DNA from: an uncultured bacterium
GTDB taxonomy: Bacteria; Bacteroidota; Bacteroidia; Bacteroidales; Marinifilaceae
NCBI GenBank assembly: GCA_905215395.1
Contig: CAJMQA010000125.1
Span: forward strand, 1 to 9,460
Direction: 5' to 3'
DNA: 9,460 nt
Shown: positions 1 through 6,484 of the stretch, piece by piece
Numbering within the stretch: position 1 is the stretch's first letter
Layout of the letters: every line of letters starts with the position of its first letter
Translations under genes and position numbers: made by a program
Notes under the pieces: generated by a model
What the model was told of the DNA's origin: nothing
Seen by the model: the letters and a program-made list of their open reading frames with translations, nothing else
The model's database searches: none

Positions 1-1180
1 ACTCTTTCCGGCGTTCTTCCAATATACGGTTAACCAATGCCTCTCCCTGAATTCCCGGAGCCAACCCAGGGCATCCTCTTTGTCGCAGATAAATATCCAT
101 CAACTCCGCAGCACCCGCCTGTGCAGTCCGGGCCAAAGCTTCCGCCCGCATCAAATAAAACCCGGCTGCCCGCATATAATTGACATAACAACTCTTTATA
201 TCTTCCCGGTTCATACGATTATACTTTCCAAATAAACGGACTTGCCGGGTATCATCCATGACCAAAGGATATTCCGACCATTCTTTCCGGATATCCCCCA
301 CCTCATAGGTAATATCGTCATTCAGTACCAGATAATCACCGGAAGAGTATTCATTATAAACCACATCATGAAATATCAGGCTCAACTGATATTTAGCAAA
401 TATCCGGGCTTGGGAATCAGCGGCACTCCAAAGAGCAGTATAAGCTGTTTGTCCCAACACCTCTTTGGGATAATCAGTTTCCAGATCTTCAGTCAACCGG
501 ATCACTTCCGGATAATTTCCGGCATACAACTCCAGTTCTGTCCATAAATAAGTAATTGCTTTATCCGACATCCAATAGACTTTATCCGGACGATTCTCAA
601 CACTGCCAGCTTCCTGCAATAACTTCCGGATTTCAACCACACAAGCCTTTACAGACGAACGGGGCAAATAGTCCAGTTCCACCCTATCCTTCAGAATAAT
701 ACCATCTGCATTCTCATTTCCGGTATACCGGGGAGCAAACAAACGCAAGAGATCAAAGTAACACCAAGCTTTCAGAGCTTTTGCCTGAGCAGTGATTTCT
801 GCCACCGTCTTCACCCCTGCATCATCAACAGTGACCACATTTTTCATTCGGGCCAACAATGTATTGACATTTGCTACGGTCTGATAGTATCCGTTCCAGA
901 GTGTCCCAGCCAACTGCACCAATTCAGTTATTTGCCAACGATAAATATTTTGCATATTTGCATCCTTTTCCAGTTTGGAAGAAGGATAGAAATCATCCGA
1001 TAACAGTGAAAATTCGTAAATATGCTGAGGCATAGATTCATATGCCGATGCCAAAAGCGACCGGGCCGACGCAATATCTGTAATAGCATCCGGATCTGAA
1101 AATTGATCCTCCAGAGGAATATCCAATGTACATCCACTCACAACCAAACATCCGATACAAATTATATTCTTGATTTTCAT
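1..1180 (-). CDS. SusD/RagB-family outer-membrane lipoprotein, 3' end cut off by the window
   Basis: Cell-surface, substrate-binding lid of a SusC/SusD importer. The frame starts at an ATG complementary to 1178-1180 and stays open for 393 codons to the left edge, with no stop and no frameshift. Residues 1-17 form a lipoprotein signal ending in a lipobox (VVSGC, lipidated Cys17). The body reads as an alpha-helical SusD: LWNGYYQTVANVN (about 94-106) and AQAKALKAWCYFDLLRLF (131-148) match the conserved N-terminal half of the family, and YMRAAGFYLMRAEALAR (335-351) matches the C-terminal SusD/RagB domain. It breaks off inside ILEERRKE (386-393), which corresponds to the family's 'ERR.E' motif. 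Family members are usually somewhat longer, so probably the last several dozen residues are missing. It lies 11 bp after the SusC stop and is almost certainly co-transcribed with it. No Shine-Dalgarno sequence is seen, as is usual in this phylum. The ligand cannot be read from the sequence. Confidence 0.93.
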   Translation of the reverse strand, partial: MKIKNIICIGCLVVSGCTLDIPLEDQFSDPDAITDIASARSLLASAYESMPQHIYEFSLLSDDFYPSSKLEKDANMQNIYRWQITELVQLAGTLWNGYYQTVANVNTLLARMKNVVTVDDAGVKTVAEITAQAKALKAWCYFDLLRLFAPRYTGNENADGIILKDRVELDYLPRSSVKACVVEIRKLLQEAGSVENRPDKVYWMSDKAITYLWTELELYAGNYPEVIRLTEDLETDYPKEVLGQTAYTALWSAADSQARIFAKYQLSLIFHDVVYNEYSSGDYLVLNDDITYEVGDIRKEWSEYPLVMDDTRQVRLFGKYNRMNREDIKSCYVNYMRAAGFYLMRAEALARTAQAGAAELMDIYLRQRGCPGLAPGIQGEALVNRILEERRKE

Positions 1181-1191
1181 GGTACAGGCAA

Positions 1192-4100
1192 TTAAAATGA
1201 AACATTCAGACTCAAAGTAAATACCGGTTGCTGTGTTCCGACTAAAGAACCGGATTCCGGATCAGACTCCTTGTAATGGGTCAGCGTAAACAGATTGGAG
1301 GCCTGAAAAGCGATAGAAGCATACTGAATTACATTCCGGGTCTTCTCAATCCAACGGTAAGGGATACGATACCTCAGGGACAACATCGACATCCTCAGGT
1401 AATCACTTTTTCCTACGGTACGACTATTCGTTTTAGCATAATAGTTTAGATTATTCCCCGCTACCCCCGAATAAAAAGGAGTATGATAAATTTTATTGTC
1501 ATCGCCTTTCTGGAACCACATATTATTCACCTGCCCCTTTATGGCGTTATATTGGATATTATTTTCATCGCGGACATATGCAAAGGAATACGCTTTCTTT
1601 CCTCCCAGGACAAAATAGAAATCCATATCCAGATCGAAATTACCACAAGAAAGGGAATAGAAAAAACTGCCGCTTACCGGAGGTGTTGAATGTCCCAATG
1701 CTTTCATATCCTCACGGGTCAGTTTTTCCGTCGCAGCAATCTCTCTTCCATCATATCCCTTATATACCGGCAATCCGGTTATCGGATTAATCCCCAAAGA
1801 TTCCGGTCCATAAATCATATCGAATGATTTTCCGACCTCATATTCCGGGACTAAATCATATTCACCGATGTAAAGCTTATCCACATGATAAAGATCAACG
1901 ACTTTATTCCGGTTATAAGCCATATTCAGACGAGCAGACATTCTCCAGACATTCCGGTCTATGATCTTTACAAAAATATCTCCTTCAATCCCATCGTTCT
2001 CCAGAATCCCGATATTGCGCTTCAAGGTCAGGAAGCCATTAGAGGCAGGAATAGGTACATCCAATAAAGCATCTTTTGTACGACGCCGGTACCAACCTGC
2101 ATTTATAGTTACCCGGTTCCATAATCCCAGAGAGATTCCTGCATCTATATCTATGGTTTGCTCTGGCTTCAGATCCGCATTATATAATCCCATAATCGAC
2201 AACAACTGCTGATCACCGTATGTTTCCTGGGAATATTGAAAAGTAGCCACAGCCGAAGAGGGTGAAACCCCTTGTAAACTGGCTGTACATCCATAAGATG
2301 CTTTCAGTTTCAACTCAGTCAGGAAAGAACTGTTTTTCAAAAAACTGTAATTGCTCAATGACCAACCGGCACCTGCTGCCCAGGCAGAATTCCAGCGCTT
2401 ATCAACAGGTAAGACAGACGAAGCATCGCATTTATAGGTACCGAATAAATCATAAATTCCGTTCCAGGAATACCCCATTAACACCCCCACTCCCAGTTGG
2501 GCAGTCTTTTCATTTTTTGAAGAGACAGAAGGTTTCCGGTTTCCCTCGATTGACGGGTTGATTCCCGCCGGCGATTGCATTTTACTACTCAATCCATATC
2601 CTTTTATTCCCAGATTGTCCGTTAAATCGGAATAATAGTCAAAGTTAGCTCCCAAAGTCAGGTCATGTTTCCCGAAAATCTTACTATAGGTCAGGCGCAC
2701 ATTAGAAGAAATATTCGTTTTTGTATTCTTGTCTTTTGTGATAATACCACGTTCATTTTCAGGTACTCCGCTTTTCAGTTCCGAATAAGCTGTCGGAGGA
2801 GTCACACTCAGTTCTTCCGTCAGGACATAATCGATTCCGGCAACAGCAGCAATCTCCAGCCCTTCGATAGCACGGCAATTTATACTTCCGGAAAAACCGG
2901 CCCGTTTATCGGTCGATTTACTGTGGTACTGGTTAAACAAATCATCATAAGTCCGGCCCGGAAAGGACACTAACTCCCCCAATCCGTTTTTCTGTTCATA
3001 AGGGTTAAGCTGATACACCAGTTCTGTCGGAGAATAAGTAGTTCCATTGGGGGTATTAGTCAAAGCGTACCCTCCGCTGACTTCCAATGCTGCATATGTA
3101 TTTGAAGTCACCTTCTGATCTACACTCAGGCGTGCCGTAACCCGTTTTACGTCGTTCCCCGGAATGCGCCCCCCCTGTTGGGTATAATTCATTGAAGCGT
3201 AGAAACTGGTTTGCTCCGATCCTCCTTTTACACTCAGATTATGTTGCTGATAAAAATTATTACGTAACAATTCCTTAAACCAATCGGTATTGATCTGACT
3301 CAGGGAATCTATTTTCTGTTTTCCACTTGCAATCAGATGATCCAGATCAGGATCACTGGCAAAATATTTCCTGTAATAATCCTCACTATAAAGATAACCC
3401 GGTGCCACAGGATTCTTGATCCGCCGTTCAAGTTCAAGTTTCTCTTTTGAATCCATCATTTCTACTCCCCGCCGTCCGCGTAAAGTTACTCCGGCACTGA
3501 AATTATAGGAATAAATCATCTTCCCGACCGTACCCCGCTGAGAAGTAATTTCAAGTACCCCATTGGCAGCCTTGATGCCATACAGGGCACAGGCTGCAGC
3601 ATCTTTCAACACCTTTATCTCCTTAATATCATGGGGATTGAGAGTCAGAAAGGCATCGGAAGAAATTACTTTACCATCCAAAACATACAGAGGTTCATTA
3701 GCAGCATCTCCCGGACGCAGGGAGGAAGTGCCCCGGATACGTATTTCCGGCTTACTACCCAGATCCCCTTTATTAGTCACGATCAGCCCCGGCACAGCTC
3801 CCTGCAAAGCCAATGACACATCCATCACAGGTTTACTCATTATTCGTTTTACATCCACCTCATTGACCACACCCGTTCTCGAGCGCACATCGATCTCATT
3901 GACATTGGCACGGGCATATACCTGAACCTCTGCCATCTCATTGGGGCTATCTTTCAGGACAACATTCATAAAACGGTCTCCGGTATAGGTCACCTCTTTG
4001 TTTTGTTTTCCAATAAAAGTGAAAACCACCGTCATCCCTATCACTTCCGGAACTGAAAATGTATAATTTCCGTCTTTATCAGTCACTGTCCCCACTGTCG

Positions 4101-4518
4101 TATTTTTAATAAAAACATTCGTGCCGGGCAGGGGAGCTCCGTTTTCATCGTTCACCTGCCCCTGTAACTTTACCGTATTTCCGGCATTAGGTGCATCACG
4201 GGCATATAAAATCACCGTCTTATCTTTAATCTTATAGGTAATATCCGATCCTTTCAATGCCAGATTAAGCACAGAATCAAGACCGACCTCCTTCACCTGG
4301 ATAGTCAGTTTTTTCAAATTCATAACCATAGCATCATTAAAAAAGAAAGTATAATCAGACTGTTTCCTGATTTGTTCAGCCAACTGGGCGAAATTCCCGT
4401 TTTTCAGATTTACTGTCAGTTTCTTCTCCTGAGCCCGGGCAGTATTACATGCCAATCCTATAATTAGCATCACCCCTAACAAGTAATTTAGCCGATTAAA
4501 TAAATACCTAACGTTCAT
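1192..4518 (-). CDS. SusC/RagA-family TonB-linked outer-membrane transporter with N-terminal STN signalling domain
   Basis: Outer-membrane beta-barrel that imports a SusD-bound ligand using TonB/proton-motive-force energy, 1108 aa. A signal peptide is followed by a likely signal peptidase I site after ARA (29/30). An STN (secretin/TonB short N-terminal) domain spans about 32-107. A carboxypeptidase-D regulatory-like beta-sandwich (about 117-190) contains GAPLPGTNVFIKNTTVGTVT. The plug (about 206-328) has the SusC landmarks RIRGTSS, EPLYVLDG (275-282) and LKDAAACALYGIKAANG (304-320). The rest is barrel, ending in an alternating strand with terminal Phe (SLNVSF), the usual BAM-recognised end. 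The STN domain marks it as the signalling type that pairs with FecR/ECF sigma, and those two genes lie directly upstream (FecR stop 15 bp before this ATG). The plug motif is slightly off consensus: Cys310, Ile315-Lys316 and Leu322-Glu323 replace the usual small residues, SR and IL-type pair. Length and domain order are normal. Substrate unknown. Confidence 0.96.
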   Translation of the reverse strand: MNVRYLFNRLNYLLGVMLIIGLACNTARAQEKKLTVNLKNGNFAQLAEQIRKQSDYTFFFNDAMVMNLKKLTIQVKEVGLDSVLNLALKGSDITYKIKDKTVILYARDAPNAGNTVKLQGQVNDENGAPLPGTNVFIKNTTVGTVTDKDGNYTFSVPEVIGMTVVFTFIGKQNKEVTYTGDRFMNVVLKDSPNEMAEVQVYARANVNEIDVRSRTGVVNEVDVKRIMSKPVMDVSLALQGAVPGLIVTNKGDLGSKPEIRIRGTSSLRPGDAANEPLYVLDGKVISSDAFLTLNPHDIKEIKVLKDAAACALYGIKAANGVLEITSQRGTVGKMIYSYNFSAGVTLRGRRGVEMMDSKEKLELERRIKNPVAPGYLYSEDYYRKYFASDPDLDHLIASGKQKIDSLSQINTDWFKELLRNNFYQQHNLSVKGGSEQTSFYASMNYTQQGGRIPGNDVKRVTARLSVDQKVTSNTYAALEVSGGYALTNTPNGTTYSPTELVYQLNPYEQKNGLGELVSFPGRTYDDLFNQYHSKSTDKRAGFSGSINCRAIEGLEIAAVAGIDYVLTEELSVTPPTAYSELKSGVPENERGIITKDKNTKTNISSNVRLTYSKIFGKHDLTLGANFDYYSDLTDNLGIKGYGLSSKMQSPAGINPSIEGNRKPSVSSKNEKTAQLGVGVLMGYSWNGIYDLFGTYKCDASSVLPVDKRWNSAWAAGAGWSLSNYSFLKNSSFLTELKLKASYGCTASLQGVSPSSAVATFQYSQETYGDQQLLSIMGLYNADLKPEQTIDIDAGISLGLWNRVTINAGWYRRRTKDALLDVPIPASNGFLTLKRNIGILENDGIEGDIFVKIIDRNVWRMSARLNMAYNRNKVVDLYHVDKLYIGEYDLVPEYEVGKSFDMIYGPESLGINPITGLPVYKGYDGREIAATEKLTREDMKALGHSTPPVSGSFFYSLSCGNFDLDMDFYFVLGGKKAYSFAYVRDENNIQYNAIKGQVNNMWFQKGDDNKIYHTPFYSGVAGNNLNYYAKTNSRTVGKSDYLRMSMLSLRYRIPYRWIEKTRNVIQYASIAFQASNLFTLTHYKESDPESGSLVGTQQPVFTLSLNVSF

Positions 4519-4533
4519 ATCGTTTGTTTTAGG

Positions 4534-5715
4534 TTAATACACTATAATCTTCTTTCCTTCCACCATAAACCGGACATCGCTGGTCAATTCTATAATCTCA
4601 AATACTTCATTGAGATCCTCATATTTTTTCAGATCTCCGGTAAAAACTATATTTTTCAGCTGTTCTTTTCTGAAAGTAATCTCCACGTCATACCAGCGTG
4701 AAAGATTGTGCAACAAATCTCCCAATTTCATACTTTGAAATACCAGTCTTCCGGATTTCCAGGAAGTAAACAAGGTCACATCCACTTCTCTTTTATTCAT
4801 TTTCCCAGCAGCATTCAATTCTACCTGCTCACCAGGAGACATCAGCATTCTCTCTCTGCCACCAGCCTTTTCTACTTCTACACAACCTTCCTCCAAAGTG
4901 GTCAACATAACGCTATCCTCCCGGTAAAAACAGACATTGAAAGAAGTTCCGTATACTTTGACATCCGCTTTTTCCGTCTTTACAATAAAAGGATGCTGCG
5001 CATCAGACGTAACCTGAAAAAAGGCCTCTCCTTCCAGATATACTTTACGGCTATTGCCTGTAAACTCTACCGGAAATTTCAATTGGGTCGCAGCATTCAA
5101 CCACACCCTGGTGCCATCACTTAAAGTCACAAAATACTCCCCTCCCCGGGGTACCTCTATGGTATTGAACACCTCTCCCTTTTCTGCAATTTGTACAACC
5201 TGACTCCGGTAGCTCAACTTTCCGGAATCCGTGTGGATCACAGCTCCTTGTTCCCTGATTTTTTGCTCTGCAATATTCAAAGCAATTTGCTCCCCTGTCG
5301 ATAAAGTCAGAATAGCCTGGACTTGTCCGGCTTTGATGACAGGGCGTTGTGCGTACTGTACCTCCTCCGGCTGAATCTGCAAGCATACCAATACAGCCAC
5401 AGCTAACGGCAAAATAAAGACCGCTGCATATTTCGCACAACTAAGTATGAATTTCCGGTTACGGAGTGATCTTTTCTGTTCCCGGACCCGACGGAATTCT
5501 TGCCAGGCAGATTCCGGATTCAGACGACGATATGCCTCCGCCTTTTCCGACAAAGTGCCTTCCTGCATCCACTTCTTTAATAAATCTCCATGATGAGAAG
5601 ATTCAGTTAACCAAACTTTTAACTCCTGCTGTTCCTGCTCTGTCAATTCTTCTCCAAACGACTTTGCTATAATCTCTGCGATTCTGAATTTCTGTTCCGG
5701 TAATGTCATTTTCAT
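4534..5715 (-). CDS. FecR-family anti-sigma factor (single-pass inner-membrane signal transducer)
   Basis: Controls the adjacent ECF sigma factor and receives the signal from the SusC STN domain across the periplasm. With the ATG complementary to 5713-5715 the product is 393 aa. The frame extends upstream only to a TTG at 5754 (13 more codons). I prefer the ATG because AAAGGA lies upstream of it and the FecR N-terminal helix motif (EQKFRIAEIIAKSFGEELT) begins just after. An ATG two codons on (5709) is also possible. Order: cytoplasmic N-terminal sigma-binding region (about 1-85), one membrane segment (about 89-114, FILSCAKYAAVFILPLAVAV), FecR beta domain (about 174-278, with VPRGGEYFVTLSDGTRVWLNA and YLEGEAFFQV), then the Bacteroidetes FecR C-terminal domain (about 317-393, starting SMKLGDLLHNLSRWYDVEI). 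That last domain reads like an STN fold. The gene follows the sigma gene by 133 bp and precedes SusC by 15 bp. Confidence 0.93.
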   Translation of the reverse strand: MKMTLPEQKFRIAEIIAKSFGEELTEQEQQELKVWLTESSHHGDLLKKWMQEGTLSEKAEAYRRLNPESAWQEFRRVREQKRSLRNRKFILSCAKYAAVFILPLAVAVLVCLQIQPEEVQYAQRPVIKAGQVQAILTLSTGEQIALNIAEQKIREQGAVIHTDSGKLSYRSQVVQIAEKGEVFNTIEVPRGGEYFVTLSDGTRVWLNAATQLKFPVEFTGNSRKVYLEGEAFFQVTSDAQHPFIVKTEKADVKVYGTSFNVCFYREDSVMLTTLEEGCVEVEKAGGRERMLMSPGEQVELNAAGKMNKREVDVTLFTSWKSGRLVFQSMKLGDLLHNLSRWYDVEITFRKEQLKNIVFTGDLKKYEDLNEVFEIIELTSDVRFMVEGKKIIVY

Positions 5716-5800
5716 TACGTTTTTTAACCATCCTTTACTATTCAAACACTTCAAAAAGAAAATCGGGGGGATGACAGTTAAAAAAACTGAAATATGACGG

Positions 5801-5808
5801 CAAAACTA
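5801..5808 (-). promoter_or_regulatory. Possible -7 box for a FecR-SusC-SusD transcript
   Basis: Read on the minus strand this is TAGTTTTG, a match to the Bacteroidetes -7 consensus TAnnTTTG. It lies in the 133-bp gap between the sigma and FecR genes and would give a leader of about 80 nt before the FecR ATG. No clear -33 box is visible about 20 bp upstream (GATAGA is there), so it could be a weak, an activated or an ECF-type promoter. The match is short enough to arise by chance in AT-rich spacer DNA. Confidence 0.33.
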
Positions 5809-5832
5809 TAAAGAAAGTAAAAAGTATTCTAT

Positions 5833-5846
5833 CCCTGAATTCAGGG
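5833..5846. promoter_or_regulatory. Perfect 14-bp palindrome between sigma and FecR genes
   Basis: CCCTGAATTCAGGG reads the same on both strands and starts 2 bp past the sigma stop codon. It sits just upstream of where the -33 box of the possible FecR promoter would be, a usual place for an activator site. As RNA it could form a 5-bp CCCTG/CAGGG stem with an AATT loop. The first T-run on the minus strand (TTTTT) comes only about 8 nt later, so it is a poor intrinsic terminator. Operator or weak attenuator are both open. Confidence 0.4.
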
Positions 5847-5848
5847 TA

Positions 5849-6418
5849 TTAAGAAAATAAAATACCTATAATAAGGGAGTATATCCCTCCGCTCAACTGC
5901 TCTGTCAAACGTTTTTTTCCGGTCTTTTTATACTCCTTGGCAGTCTCCACAGAGATCTCCATAAGCTCTGCAATTTCTGAGATTTTATACCCTTTCAGAG
6001 TCAATAACATCACCCGCTGACATTGTCTGGGCAACTTTTCTATTACGGTAAGCAAACGTGCAAAAAGATCCTCCTCCATCACCCGATCCCAGAAAAGCTC
6101 AGTTTCCTCCTGTTCTTCCAGAACCTGAATTTCATAACGATCACGGACTTTCATGTGACGCAAATAATTCATCACCTTGTTTTTCACTCCATTATAAAGA
6201 TATACTTTCAAAGCCGTGATATTTTCAAATACCAGCTTCTGTTCCAACATGGCTATGAAAAATTCCTGTACAATATCTTTTGCAGCTTCTTCGTCCTGAA
6301 TATATTTTCCGGCAAATAAAACCAAAGGGATATAATAATGCCTATAGAGCATTTCATAGGCATGTTCTTCGTTGTTCTTCAGACTCTTTAAAAATATTTC
6401 CCCGTGATTTATCACCAC
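5849..6418 (-). CDS. ECF (sigma-70 family, FecI-like) RNA polymerase sigma factor, GTG start
   Basis: Directs RNA polymerase to target promoters, presumably those of the downstream FecR-SusC-SusD genes. It is 189 aa, a normal length for Bacteroidetes ECF factors. Region 2 covers about 18-92 (YEMLYRHYYIPLVLFAGKYI, then DEEAAKDIVQEFF and the promoter-melting/-10 part around LYNGVKNKVMNYLRHMK). Region 4 covers about 125-175, with LPRQCQRV (129-136) and a helix-turn-helix GYKISEIAELMEISVETAK (143-161). A short hydrophobic C-terminal tail (YSLIIGILFS) is common in this group. There is no ATG before region 2 (the first Met codon is residue 22, already inside it), and the frame closes upstream with TAA. 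Start is therefore GTG at 6418 or the next GTG at 6415. The recognition helix (SVETAKEYKKTGKKRL) is less typical than the usual SxxTVKxxL form. Stop TAA sits 2 bp from a 14-bp palindrome. Confidence 0.92.
   Translation of the reverse strand: MVINHGEIFLKSLKNNEEHAYEMLYRHYYIPLVLFAGKYIQDEEAAKDIVQEFFIAMLEQKLVFENITALKVYLYNGVKNKVMNYLRHMKVRDRYEIQVLEEQEETELFWDRVMEEDLFARLLTVIEKLPRQCQRVMLLTLKGYKISEIAELMEISVETAKEYKKTGKKRLTEQLSGGIYSLIIGILFS
6404..6415. repeat. 12-bp inverted repeat at the sigma start codons
   Basis: GTGATTTATCAC on the plus strand is a two-sided GTGAT/ATCAC repeat with a 2-bp centre. It covers the second of the two adjacent GTG codons and the next three codons of the sigma gene. It could mark an operator or influence initiation, but its position inside coding sequence and its short arms allow coincidence. 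Confidence 0.25.
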
Positions 6419-6457
6419 AATATTTGCTTCAAGCTCTAATTATTAACATATATTGAG

Positions 6458-6465
6458 CAAATATA
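6458..6465 (-). promoter_or_regulatory. Likely -7 box of the ECF sigma gene
   Basis: On the minus strand this is TATATTTG, an exact TAnnTTTG match, 39 bp upstream of the GTG at 6418 and inside the 66-bp gap after the aldehyde dehydrogenase gene. It would start transcription near 6450 with a leader of about 30 nt. A -33 TTTG is not recognisable. If real, the sigma gene has its own promoter and does not depend on read-through from the upstream gene. Confidence 0.42.
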
Positions 6466-6484
6466 ATATAGTCTATCTATAAAT

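Noticed and set aside
242..547. Open plus-strand frame of about 100 codons inside the SusD gene.
   Set aside because: It is antisense to a clear SusD protein and shows no family motif or start signal; the same holds for the other antisense frames in SusC, FecR, sigma, aldehyde dehydrogenase and MATE genes.
1181..1191. A promoter or terminator between SusC and SusD.
   Set aside because: The 11-bp gap is too short to hold either; the two genes are read as one transcript.
5117..5440. Minus-strand frame of 107 codons within the FecR gene, considered as a nested gene.
   Set aside because: It is a shifted frame of the FecR coding sequence, Cys- and Gly-rich without recognisable domain; the FecR frame itself is continuous, so it is not evidence of a frameshift.
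5716..5754. Extending FecR upstream to the TTG at 5754.
   Set aside because: The added 13 residues do not match the family N-terminus, while the ATG at 5715 has AAAGGA upstream and places the conserved helix correctly.
5775..5789. CAGTT-AAAAA-AACTG hairpin in the possible FecR leader.
   Set aside because: Only a 5-bp AT-rich stem; too weak and common to call regulatory.
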